From Crotophaga sulcirostris (taxonomy: Eukaryota > Chordata > Aves > Cuculiformes > Crotophagidae), in contig VYZB01000276.1 of NCBI GenBank assembly GCA_013397455.1, positions 178,146-242,145 of the forward strand: a stretch of DNA of 64,000 nt. The letters are read 5' to 3'. The notes beneath the pieces are model-generated. The model saw only the letters and a program-made list of their open reading frames with translations. It ran no database searches and was not told the DNA's origin. A program made the translations under genes and the position numbers. Shown here in pieces: positions 1 to 12,458 of this stretch (within the stretch, counting starts at the first letter, position 1; every line of letters begins with the position of its first letter).

Positions 1-2809
1 TTGCAGGCAGAAATAAAATCACTATAGCTGTACAAAGGGGATCTCTTATATTTGGATTACATATCCAAGTTAGTAATATGTCAAAGAAACACCATGTTTT
101 AATCTATATAGTTTTGCCTATTTCTGTTTTAGTTAATGCTCATGGTTAATCTAATGCACAGATGCTGTGGGAAGGTAGGCTTTATCGCTTTATAAATGTA
201 CATAGTAACACATTATATATTATTTCTCAGTCATTGCTCATTTCTCTAACATTTTTTCACATAACCAAAGAGATATAATAATGAACAGAGAATTCAGAGA
301 CAAGTGTAGCATTTTCTTCTATAGGTGACCGTTGACTTTCATTTTAATGTTTTTTAGCTTTTATTTGCAGTCATTACTTCCTTGAGGTTAATGTTTCTAG
401 GGTTTATTTTAGATTTGTGTTTAATCTTAGATTCCAAAGAATCCTAAAAATCACAAATACCTTTCTTTCAATTAAGTTTTCAGTCCTAGGAAACACTGTG
501 ATTATTGGAGCTCATCTACAAAATAACACTCATCGTTCCAGTGCCTGTCTTCTTTTAAAAGAGACTTTGTTAACAAGCTGTGCAGGTTTTGCATGCTTAA
601 AGAAACCCAGAAACCATGGGGAATTGTGGTATAGCTTTTTATCAGACTGATACAGATATTCCCAGAAGCTCTTTTTACTCCTAGGATGTGCAGAAATTAT
701 GATAAATTTTTGAAGTTAATTCTGTTTTATATCTTTAAAAAAACCTCTGAACTGTTCCTGACCCTTCACATGAACCACGCTTGAAACTGGCATTAATTTA
801 ATCTCATAAGAGAGTAAAATGTCTTTATTCTTTTTTTTGACTCCCTCCCCTTCTTCTCCCCAGCCAAAACTTGGAGGATAATGTTGCTTGAGTCCAACAT
901 GTGCACCAAGTTAGAGGACAGAGGGCCCTGGGAGCCAGAAGCACTTACAAGGCCGTTACCAGATCAGTATTAGTTTTAATTTCGTGTGCAAGTGTCTGAA
1001 AGGCAGCAAAGGAATTGATTCTCATCTTTACTAGTAAAGGAAGATTGATAATTGTGTGATGACCTCTGTGCTTAAATTATTTGGAGGGTAAAAAGCACTT
1101 AGTGGGACTCTCCTTTGGTGGAAACCCAGTGGATGCTCCTATCCTGGCCAAACCAAAGGAGTGAGAAAGGTGTTTGCCTGCACTGCGAAGCAGGGACCTT
1201 TCTGAGGGTGTTTCATATGTGAGCTCTCTGCCCTTCCTGGGAATGTGATATTGCTGCAAGACCGAACTCCACTGAAGGTTTTTCAAAATTTCACTTTCAG
1301 TTAAACTAGTTCTCTTTTCCCCAGCTGACTTCTTGTCTTCTCTTCAGCTTCTCGTTCACACAGATTTCCCAGGTGGCAAAGCTGACTCTCCATTGAACTT
1401 TTGAAGTCAGAATAAAAATAAGATTACTTTTCTAGTTCAGGAGATGAATCAGCAATTGGACAATTATGCAGATGTGTCTGAACCGTGCCAATGATAGGCA
1501 TTTCAAGTTTGTTAACTTTAGGAAGGTATTTTTCATCATGAACAATGGTGTAGGTGGGGCTGATGTATTGTGTGCCAAGTGTGAAATAAATTTTGCTCCA
1601 GGGAAAATCTGATCAGCGTCCTAAACGTAGGGCTGCCACTGCAGCTCAGACAGGCTGTTTGCTTGTCTAGGTTGGATGAGAAACAGGGTGAGCTCAGGGG
1701 AGTAAGTTTTTGTAGGCAGATACATCGGAGCAGTTGTCACCCTGAATGGCAGGAAGTTCACATTTCTTCCTTTCTGATTTCCAGGTGCCTCTTTCCCTGG
1801 TGAATCCAGTGGACTCTCTTTCCATAGCTTTACAGGGGATGATACAAGGAGTCACATTCTATAGCAAAAACCCAGTCCTGAGAGCTCTTGCAGGCAGGTC
1901 GACTGGGCTGTGGCTTACACCTGTTTAAGAAACTCCTTTCAGTGCTGAAATATGTATGGAGAAAGGGAGCCTGGCAAAACCACAGCGGAAAAGTACAATG
2001 GAAAAGAAGTGTGTGATAAATTCCTACACTTAAGGATAAATAATTCAACCTTTAAAAATTTAAATTTATGAGAAAGAATGGTTTATTTTAGATTATTTTT
2101 TCAAATAGATCATATAGGTTTGTAATCTGGTTCCAAATTTTATCTTTCTAAAAAAGAAATGTAGTACTAAGACACGTTCTTACTTAAAGCAACTGACTTT
2201 TGTCTTGCTCTTCTGTAAAATAGAGAGTTTATTGTACATCACGTTTCTACTTGCCTGTCCCTTGTAACTTAGGAGCAGGGAGTTGTACTTTTTGCTGTAC
2301 CTATAGCATGTATTGTCCTTAGGATAGTTTACCTGAATTGGTTTTAAGGATGTGTCAACAAGGTAAAATGAGGGTCGAGCTTTAGCCCCAGCTTCCAGAG
2401 AGGTGAGATTTCTGTTCTACTGCCGATATTTAGTTTGATGTCTCAGCTTGAAGGACGAGACCGTCTTAGCTGCTGAGCTCTCTCTAGCCTGCTGTTGTTT
2501 CTCACATTAAAGGTCTGTGGGAAGGCAGAACTGGGCTCCAGATGTGGCCTCTCAAGTCCCAAGTCGAGGGCAGTGGTGGCTTCCCATGGGCAGCTGGCTC
2601 GGCTGCTGCCTACAGCAATCCCATAGGTGAGTGGCCTGCAAGGATGTGCTGCTGCCCCGTGTTCCACTGGTTTTCCACTGGGTTGAGGGGAGGAAAAAAC
2701 CCATCATCTTCTTTAACCGGTGAGGAAAAATGGTTTTGTGGTCCAAATGCTGGACTACAACTGTGAGGTCATCCTGTCATTCCTCATGTGAGCGCATACA
2801 CTGTGTGAC

Positions 2810-2870
2810 GTGGGTAAACTGCTTGATCTTTGTGCTCTTCTCGTGCATCTGCAAAACTGATGATAACACT
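2810..2870 (+). repeat. MIR/CORE-SINE-like remnant
   Basis: The order of short motifs follows the central part of MIR-type SINEs: a CTGTGTGACNTNGG-like start, then a CTTGATCTTTGTGCTC segment, then CATCTGCAAAACTGATGATAA, equivalent to the MIR motif in which 'catctgtaaaatggggataat' follows the tRNA-like gap region. Divergence is high and only about 60 bp is recognisable, as expected of a copy older than the bird-mammal split. The match is from memory of the family consensus, not a computed alignment. Confidence 0.45.
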
Positions 2871-5800
2871 TCATTCATTTTTTGTACTGCCCATTAAGGT
2901 ACAAGCCTGTGAGACTGGTAACTGTCTCTTAATAAGTTTAGACAGTAGCCAGGGCTTTGCTGGGGATCCTCACGCATGACTCTGATCTGAAATGGCAGCA
3001 CGAAAGAGGCCACAAGACAAAAAGCCATGCAGATATTTCTGAGATGATCTGAAAATTCCCTGTTGTTTTTAGCAAAGTAAAAGTCAAATGCTGTAACCTC
3101 ACACCTGCTAATTGACCCAAGTTGGACAGCTATGTACAGGTAAATCTTTTTTCTTTTTTTGATACGGCACATCTATGAATTTTCATCTCTCTAGTAGCCG
3201 TCAGGAGTGTTTTAATCCTTGTTACTTCCCCTATCAGTTTTCTAAGGAGAATGAATTGGAAGCTGGTGTTTTGGTAAGGAAAGGACGCAGTCAGCTTCAG
3301 GTTATTATGAATACAATAGTATGGAAATAGTTTTGCTTTATATAGGAAACTGCTAATTGGATGTTAGAGGCTGTTAACTTTATAGTCTTGTAAAACTGCA
3401 ATGGCTGAAGCTGACACTTGCATGGAGTCTCCAGGGAGAAGAGAAAGTTTTCACGTCACTCTGAGGAAAAGGTTAAGAAACAAACTGAAAGAACAGTTGT
3501 TTTGGTGTTTATGCTTCAGTAATTCTCAGTCCTGTAACTTAATATTTCAGGCACTCTCATGGTCTTTGCAGTATAGTTGTAAGTGCTCCTACTGCAATTA
3601 GGGAACAAATTTTAACATGGCATAGATTTAATTTGCATGTGGCTAGACCCCATGTCTAGGTTCCCATTCGCCTTGTTTTCAGAGAAACCAGCAAGTTAAC
3701 ATATTTTTCCTGCAAATTTGTACCAGCAGAATACAGGCAGCTGCACAATCATGTTTGCATCTTGTGCACAAACCTGGATTAATTTCTTGCATCTACAAAA
3801 CACAGTGTGTACTGGTCCTAAGAGCAAACCCCATATATTTACTGTAGATGCTTTCCAGAAAAAAACAGCTCTGTAGGTGTCTGCTTGTAGCACCCATTTT
3901 GCTCATTAGTTTAATCCCAGTGAACCATCATTTCCAGGAGAGGACACAGTGGAAGTTCTCCTTGGAAATGCTGTTCCCCATCCTGCCTGGGTCCAGCTAA
4001 CAATGTAAAGTACAGTGTCAATATTTTCTACCTGCAGGGGTGAAAAGAGCTTGTTTAAATGCAGGCCACCTGTAGTTCGTACCTTTTTTCTTGCATAAAC
4101 AACAGGAATGACAGTGAAAAGGTCTTCAGGATTTTTAGAAATCAGATCCCTCTGAGAGGAAAATGCATCAGTTCCTTAACTTTTAAGATGTGTTAAGAGT
4201 ATATAAATGTGTGTACTGGGCCTTGAGGGACTGCGCTCCTGGACTTGTGCAGGTGCACACAGTAGTGAAAGCAATAAAACACGCGGAGTGGTCGGTACGC
4301 CTTTGTTTCGCTCGGATCAGTTACTGAGTTTGCCTGTGTGGAAGCTGCCATGCCAAAGATGACCCAGCTCCTTTTAGGTGATATAATGAAGCACAGTGTT
4401 TCTGAAGGCTGTGTGTGAAAAACTCGACATAGTAAGGTTAGAAATAAACCATTTCTAGGTGCCTGATTTAACCTTTGGGTTTTTCTGAGACAGACCCTGA
4501 AGGTGTCAGATACATAAATTTATAGTATTGTTAGAGGAATTGAGTGCTTCCCTCCTTCTCTGCCTACTGGGGCACTGTGAAAGGGACACGGTCAACTGTG
4601 GTTTTAAATTGAGTGGCTGATCCTTTGCAGCAGCACATGGCAATTTATGGTCTTGAAGTGACATGGTCAAGTGTCTTAAACTCAGAAAGAAAGAGAATGC
4701 CATTGGAAAGTGGATGTGAGGTGATGAGTGTTCTCCAGATGACATATGGCTGCATGTTCCTTTACATCAGTCCCTTTGCATTTGAGAAATCAGGAACAAC
4801 TAAATGGTGCTTTGTGTGGTAGAAAAATGGTTTTGTACATTTTTTGAGGAAAAAGCCCCCAAGCCATGTGCTGCGTCTGGGCAGTGCAGCTCCTTGGTTC
4901 TGGTTCAGACATAACCACCCCCACCCACCCAATCCCTCCCAACGCATATAACAGCTAAGGAGAAATTATGTCATCAGCAGAACTACAACTCCACATTTGT
5001 CGTGGTGATAAGGGAGGGCTGGCCAGCTAGGGGTGCAGGAGCCACTGGCTCCGAGCGGCTCAGCGGCAGGAGGAGAACTGTGGCAGCTCAGCTGCCCTGC
5101 TCAGCCAAGCTGAGCACCAGGGAGGAAAGTCACCACTGAGCTGATGCTGACATGCTTGGTCAAAGCAAAATTCCCTCTGGCAGGGAAAGGAGGGATGAAG
5201 CTTCCTAGCCAGGCTGGAGGTGAAAGTGCAGTTCTCCCCCAGTCACAGCTCCCTTGTTATCCAAGTTCTACAAGGATTCAGATGGGACTGGGACTCTTCA
5301 TAACTTAGATTGAGAGAAGCAGTCTGCCTACAGCAGAGGGTGGAGACAGTGCCTTGGCTAGCTCTGGAGAGGTCAGGCAGTCTTGGTCGTGCAGAGGTCT
5401 CTGAGTCTCCCAAGCTCTGGAATACCTCTGTATCTGAAGGAGATTTTCTTCCCATTAGTTACGCAGCTTCAAGACCTCCTTCCCCATCCCTCAAAGCCTC
5501 ACCATGGACCTCCTGCTTCAGAAGTGCCACTCCTTGGATGTGTGCCAGATGTCTCGGGAAAAGTAGGGGGTAAAGCAGAGTAAATTATGCTGGTATTATT
5601 CTTAGTCAGTGAAGGAAATGAGTGATTAAGTGTACATGGGACTCTTGAGTGTCCAACATATTATCAGCGCTGGTATTTAAACTATGTGCAGCCTATCAGA
5701 GAGAAGTAAAGCATTTCCTTATATCTATGTCTGCCTTTCTTCTTGACTTTGATGCAAAGATAAGGCCTGTGCTATAATGAATCACTACTGGGGGAGACAG

Positions 5801-8800
5801 TAAGATTGATTAGACCTATTACTGAGTGGATAGGTCAGATACTTGCAGTACAAAGCTGAACTTCCACTTTGATAGCTCTCAGGCTATGCTTTTTTATGTT
5901 TCACCCTCCAAAAATAGCTTTTATGTCTACAGAGATGTTTAACTCCTTAAGAAAATTCTATTTACAAAACCAAGATGGACAAAAATAAACAGTGACTGTG
6001 CTGACAGTTTACCTACAAATCTTCAGAGCTTTTATGATTACACATAGCCTACATTTGAATGTCAGCTGAATTACCAGGGTGATGAGCATCCAATGGGAAA
6101 TGCGGCATCCAACTACCGTGGCAGCATGGTGTCTTTATCAATAGAGGTTAATGACATTTCTTTGTGCAATAGGACAGCTAGCCAGTTTTCAGTATGTCCC
6201 TGTGCAGGAGTATTTAACTGGTTCCTACCTTGTCAATATTTTCTCACTTCTCTTGCAGTGGCAGAAGTTTTACTGGGGTGGGCCAGAGGGCTGCAGCCTT
6301 TGAGCACTGCATGAGCATTGCCACCACTACATTCCCCCACTCCTCTCCATTCCAGCTGAGGCAGTATCCATTGTTTTCTAAAATGCTCATGTATTGACTC
6401 TTTAAAAATAAAGCTATGAGAACATATTTAAGGATTGGAAAATAGCCCTTTGAGGCCAATCCTGCAAGTCTTGGGCGGTAAAGTGAGCAGACAATTAGTG
6501 TGCTCTGTTAAGGAGCTAATGTGTTTGGTGGAGGTCAGACTTCCTGAGTATTCCCACAGGACTTCTGTGTTGCTTTTGTCAATAGATGTGTCTTCTGCAA
6601 TTCTGTGTGATCTATTTATGACATAACCCATTAGTTCACCAGATGGTGTTTAAATTACTTCAGGTTTGTGTCACACCCCAACTGAATTTATGATTCCAAA
6701 CATAGGTTTGAAGGAGGGATTTCATAAATTGTTGACCAGTGCTTCACTGAGAAGCAGTGGAAACCCACTCTCAGTATTGCCTGGGCGTTATCTTTGGGCT
6801 TACTTTAATAGGTTTTCCAAGATAGAATGAGATTATATTGGACTGGTTTGTGGTTCCTTAGGACGCAGCCTCTGGTGGCAATATGTCTTGCAGGAATAGT
6901 TGTCCCTGATACAGCTCTTTTGACTGTATCTCAGACCACAGTTCTTCTGAAACATTAAAAGCACTCTCAGAATTGACAAGAACCTTTACAGTGTTTTTTC
7001 AATGGATAATTCTTAGCAACTGAATAGCAGCACCTCTCATCAGCAAACCATACTTGCAGTGCACAGGGTGACTGAGCTGAATTCAGAAACCATGTTGCTG
7101 TCGTGTCTGTCCAGGTAAAAGTGTGATGAAGAGGGTCCAATAAGGTCTATTGGAAAGTAGCAAGTTGCCTGCTAGCTAGCAAGGTTTGGAATCTACAGAT
7201 TTAAATTTATGTATTCTGTGATGGGAAATGCCTTCTGTGGACCAGCATGGCTGGGAAAATCATTATCCTCATTACCAGTGAGAATAATTTACTGCTGTGC
7301 TGCTTATTATAATAGTGTGGAATATGAGGGGGAGTTCTCTGCTGTCCCTAAAAAGTCACAGGTGATTTCAGAACACTTTTGTATAAATGGAGTTGAATTT
7401 TCATGGCATAGATGGTGATAATTACAGGACTTGGAAGCAATTATATTCTTTGTTAACTCTTAACGATACTGTAGTAATGATAGAGTTCCCTTTGTAGTAC
7501 CTGTTTTGGCAGTTCTGGGAGTGCTTTCATAGCTTGCTTTGGCATACTTTGGTCTTCTGTGGTTTTGTTTGCTTTCCATCTCATGTGCCTATTTATTTCT
7601 CAAGGATGTGTAGTTGTTTATCTTGATCATTGAGCAATATCAAATCTGTTGACATATAAATAAAGGAAGCTATTATTCGTAGAGCTTTTGTGGTCGGTGA
7701 TCTACAAATTGTTATTAAGTTATTATCTTTGCGATTATATTGCAATGCTGCATTCAGCACTACTTCGGTGAGCTAGATTTATGCAATTTTAATGTGTCCT
7801 TTATAAAAAAAAATGCAGTAGTGAATAGTAATCAATAAAAATGCATCTCAAAACTGATCCGGTCCTTAACCTGTTACTACTGGAGCTGTCCTCACAGAAA
7901 AATTGTTGTCCATGAGTATGATAGCTGTGACTATGTATATCCTCCTGCTATGCAGCAGTCGTGTGAGTGGAGGTGGGGAAATACCCTGACAAGATTTACT
8001 AGTAGTTGCTTTTTGGTGTCCTACAACAGTCTTTGAAAACATGGAAACAGATGAGAAACACTTGAGTCGCTGTTGAGATTAGGCATTGCTTTTAGCTGGT
8101 TTTGGGTAAGAACGTAACCGCTGAGCCAAGTTTTGCAACCAGCTTCTCAGTGTTTCCCTTTCATGCATTATCTTTACCTCAGGGAGATTACTCATGGAGG
8201 TAAATGTTACTGATGTGAATCCGGTTTGTAGGAGCAGGTCCACAGACCTCATTTCTGCATCGCTGTTAGATTGCAGTTCTATTTAATGGAGCAGCGTTAA
8301 GTATAAGGGTGTTGCAACATGTTAAATTACTTTAAATGTAATCAACCTTTGCATCATACTTTGGGTTGATCATTGCCATATTTGTAAAAGTAAGGTTGGA
8401 GACATTTTCTTGGCATATTCCAAACGACATTATACATCTCGTAATGCAGTCGCCTATTGGGAGGGTTTTAGTACTTTCAGGGAAATGATTCTGGGCCTGG
8501 GATCTTTAGTGTGGAGATGCTGTCACACGAGACTGAAATCGGCAGTGATGTAAAGGCTTTTAAACAATCTCATGCAGTAATTTAACTTTGTTGAACTAGA
8601 TTTAGACAGTATTGCTTCTAAGATCTTTCAGGTCCCATTCTAATTATTTCAAATGCCCCGTGTGACACCACGGAGATAACACTAAGTGGTTGTAGTTTAC
8701 TTTTGCTCTTAGGCCCTGCAGTTAGAGAGCTCGTAGGTATACATTTGTTTTCCTTGACATTTGCCGTAGCCAAAAATGCAATCTTCATAAAGACAGGATG

Positions 8801-9646
8801 GCTGAGGTGGCTGTTAACTTGAGTCTTCCATACATGTTTGTTTTTCATACATCCCTAGCAGATTCTGCAAAGGCAGAGCTCCAGCTGGCTTGCAAAGTTC
8901 AAGCAATAAAAGAAAGGCTCTGAGGTAAATACGCAAGATTACTGTATTTATCCTGTAAACCTCAAAAGTAATTTGCCATCTTGGATTTTTAAAAAGTGTA
9001 TTGAAATTGAACTGTGGGCAGGAGACTTCTAGTTAAAATCGTAGCCTTCTTCAGATTTTGTTTTAAGGTAAGTATTTCAAAAATATCACTCCACTGAGCT
9101 GAACAGAAACTTTTCAAATCTCTACATTATTGAGCACCACCACCAATATATATTTCTAGAATTTCATTAAACAATTCATTTAGTCATTCAGTGAGTTGCT
9201 TCTGAAATACCGTTGTTCCCAATCATGACTTTATTTTCTAGGTAGCTATCACGTTTCAAAGTTCTTAAATGTTATCCAGCCCTCCTGGCCTCCCCCCCTG
9301 AAATTCTCTCAGCAAGCCTGTGCCGCTTGGCAGTCCTGCTTGATTAGACTCTGTTGAGAAATGCGTAGGTGAATGATCTTTTTGTGTTCTTGTCCACTGC
9401 GATGCAGTATTGGAGAAACCAGGAATGAAGGCTTATATTGCCCCAGCGGGTTGTTGTTAACTCTCTGAATTCCTAGGTTATAACAACACGAGTTCAGCAT
9501 ATCCTTTTGTGTTTGCTTCTCCATGAAACATTGTGATGGAGTCTCTTCTCTGCTAGGGTGAGAGGACAGTTCTGTAGGAAAATTTATTCTGGCTGCTTGA
9601 ACTTCAGCTGCTTGGACAGGAAAGTTTCAAATTCCAACCAGTTTAA

Positions 9647-9659
9647 TTTTTTTTTTTTT
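9647..9659. repeat. T13 homopolymer
   Basis: An uninterrupted run of 13 T residues in intron 1, followed by a C/T-rich segment. No exon follows, so it is not a functional polypyrimidine tract that I can support. Confidence 0.9.
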
Positions 9660-10830
9660 CCTCCTGAAACATAGCAAAGGAACAGTGTGTTAAAATGCAC
9701 CGTTTTGGTAAGGTTTTGGGAATTGTGTTAGCAGGTAGGCGATGGGGACAGGGATTTGTCACATAGGAGGGCACAAAAATTCCTAAACTAAATTATGGAT
9801 TAGGGAAGGAAAAAGAGATTGTATTGCAGTCTTTCTAATGGCTTCAGAAATGCCTAAAAGTGATGCATATAAACTATACGTAAAAAAAATCCTGAAATTT
9901 GCTGCAGGCAACATCTTTTCCTCTTTTTTTTCTTAAAATCACTTAAGAGACTGGAATCCCTGAGATACTCAAATGAGTAGAGAAAGTCAGAAAGCACAGT
10001 CAACACCTACCCCTCAGCCTCGAGTACATGCAGCTTGCCTAAACTGAGAGAGAGAGGAGTGTATTATCTCAAAGTACAGTTGTAATTATTGCTGTTCAGC
10101 ATTTGCTAATAGTTACCACACAGTGTCATTTCAGATGCCACGTTCTCCTCTCCAGTTTCAGAATGGCAAATAACTGTGGGAAATGCTGTCTCCCTTGAAG
10201 TGGGCTGTATTGGATAGTAGAGGGGAAAAAAACAAAGAAAAGAGAGGAGCTGTTTTAACGTGGGAATGGTGGGTGAAACTGAGAAATGGAAAATACAGAG
10301 CAAATGTCGGAATGAAGTCCTTATTGCAGAATTGTTTAGCCTCGAGGATTAGCTGAGAAAGTAAGTGGTGGGTGCTCTGTTGTTTGAGTCGGCTGCTGTA
10401 ACATGAAATAAGCTTTTCAGAGAATGCAATAGGGAATAGTATTGCACAGGTAAGAGACAAGAGTAGATTAAAATGTTAATGCATTTTCACAATGTAGAGG
10501 CAAAAATTAGACACTCAGAATGGTCTGCTGAAGTCTCAACATAATTTAACTTCATGCATGTTGCCAGGTTAATTTAGCAATTGCTGATTAAACACATTAA
10601 AAAGCTTCCTTCTGGCCCAGCCTGACCATGTCACAGTTTTGGTTTTTTTTATAAGTTGTTAAATGAGATGCTGACATCCTGTGTGTAATATCTACAAATA
10701 GGCTGATCTGAAAGCCTTGGAGACCCTGAGGGTCTGACCTGTATTGCTGGTACTGTCACTACACCGAGCTCATATATCTCTCAAGCTTTCTGACAATTTA
10801 AAGGGCAGTTAGCCTAGCCCAAGTAGTTAA

Positions 10831-10865
10831 TCTCTCCCTCTGTCTCTCTCTTCCCCCCACCTCTA
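10831..10865. repeat. Pyrimidine-rich low-complexity tract
   Basis: A 35-base stretch of C and T with a single G, built of TCTC and CCCC runs. It is followed by AAG rather than a clean AG acceptor leading to an open frame, so I treat it as low complexity, not as a splice site. Confidence 0.75.
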
Positions 10866-11978
10866 AGATTCAAAGAGAAGGAAGAGCGCCAAGGAAAAAT
10901 TTATTAGAGCACAGCATGCCTGTTTCTTTTTTTAAGTTAAATAAGAGAGTGTTGGATTTAGTTAAAATGTTTTTGTTAAAATGGAAAGGGATTTAACCTC
11001 TTACTTTCCAACAGTGAAGAGGGAAGAATCTACATAATGCCTATGCCAATGATAGATTTGTTTGTTTTCAGTTAAAAACACACACTGTCATCTGAAGGTA
11101 GAGTCTTCAGCCTGAGAATCACCATTCAAAAGCAGATGAGCTCTTTAGGCAGCAAAAAAGCAATCATCAAAGACGTTGGGAGTCAAACTGTGGAGTATCT
11201 AAACCCATGTGGTGTGTGGGAGCCAGAGAGCCTCCTGACCTGCAGATCAAAGGCTGATTGAACCCTTTCTCCTTGCCCCTTGGGAAATCAAAAGTCAGCA
11301 CCTACACCATGACTCCTCCAAAAGCAAGAGTATGGAACCATGATGCGTGCTCCATTTCACCCCTGTTTTTTATGAAACAGTATGTCCACTTTAGGGAAGT
11401 GAAACAAATGTCCATCACTAAATCTGCATCCAGTTGTTCTTCTCATTGCTTTGATCAAAGCATTTGATCATTATATCCATCCATAGTGCCCATCCAAAGA
11501 TGACACTCAGAGGTGCATTTGCCGTAGTTCCTCTCTTTGCTGTTAGACAGGACAAGCATGTAAGAATGCATTACATGTGAACAGTCTATAAATAGCTGAA
11601 TTGTGAACTGTCACATGAAGTTTGTGGCTTGCTCCTGGGCTGTGCTGAAGCAGGCTGACAGATGACCTCTGATTGACGTGGTTTGGAAGAAGCAGCAACC
11701 TCTTTGAAAACCAAACCCGCCAGGCTCCTGCTGTGTTCCCGCTCTCTGGGAAGCAGCCTCGCGCAGCAGTGGGTGTAAGTGATAAGGACATTGGTGCTAT
11801 CTGGCCTCCTTCAGAGGCAGCAGCCCTGAGCTCTTGCTGGGTTCCAGCTGGAGCCACGCAGTTGGTGGGAATCCCCAGAGCACACAGCTCTTTCCTTGCA
11901 GTTTTTGGCCAGATTTAACTGTTCCCTTCCCCAGGAGCTGTACAGCATGAACAGTGTGAAACAGAACTGAGTATGAGC

Positions 11979-12458
11979 ATGTTGTGTGCAGTTTTGGGTG
12001 CCACAGTATAAAAAGGATGTACTGGAGAGTGTCCAGAGGAGGCCACAAAGTTGGTGAAGGGTTAAGAGGGGAAGCTGTGTGAGGAGTGGCTGAAGTCACT
12101 GGGTCTGGTCAGCCTGGAAAAGAGGAGACTGAGGGGAGACCTCACTGAAGTCTACAGCTCCCTCCCAAGGGAAGGAGGAGGAGCAGGCACTGATCTCTTC
12201 TCTCTGGTGACCAATGGCAGGAAGATGTGCCAAGGAAGGTTTAGGTTGGATATTAGGAAAAGGTTCTTCACCCAGAGGGTGTGGAGCACTGGAACAGATC
12301 CCCAGGAAAGTAGTCATGGCACCAAACCTGACAATATTCAAGAAACATTTGGGCAACACCCTCAGATGCGTTTTGGGCTTATTCTGTGCAGGGACAAGAG
12401 ATGGATTTGATGACCCTTGTGAGTCTCTTCCACCTCAGGACATTCTATGATTCTATGA
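11979..12458 (+). mobile_element. CR1 LINE, 5'-truncated, broken ORF2 end and 3' tail
   Basis: This is the last ~480 bp of a chicken-repeat-1 type non-LTR retrotransposon in sense orientation to ROR1. It opens with the GTGTGCAGTTTTGGG segment typical of the CR1 ORF2 C-terminal region, continues through GTCCAGAGGAGG and GGTCAGCCTGGAAAAGAGGAGACTGAGGGGAGACCTC-like sequence, and ends in ATTCTATGATTCTATGA, the 8-bp-unit tail characteristic of CR1. Translation shows the reverse transcriptase C-terminal motif GRFRLDIRKRFFTQRV (about 12240-12287); the reading then continues in another frame as ALEQIPRKVV, so the ORF is frameshifted and dead. CR1 copies are usually 5'-truncated in this way. No target-site duplication was identified. 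Confidence 0.93.

Noticed and set aside
2190..2240. Possible MIR core around CTTCTGTAAAATAGAGAG
   Set aside because: Only about 15 bp fit the MIR pattern and the flanks do not continue it.
4200..4300. TATA-like TATATAAATG and AATAAA signals near 4200-4280
   Set aside because: Such motifs are frequent by chance in AT-rich introns, and no open frame or exon accompanies them.
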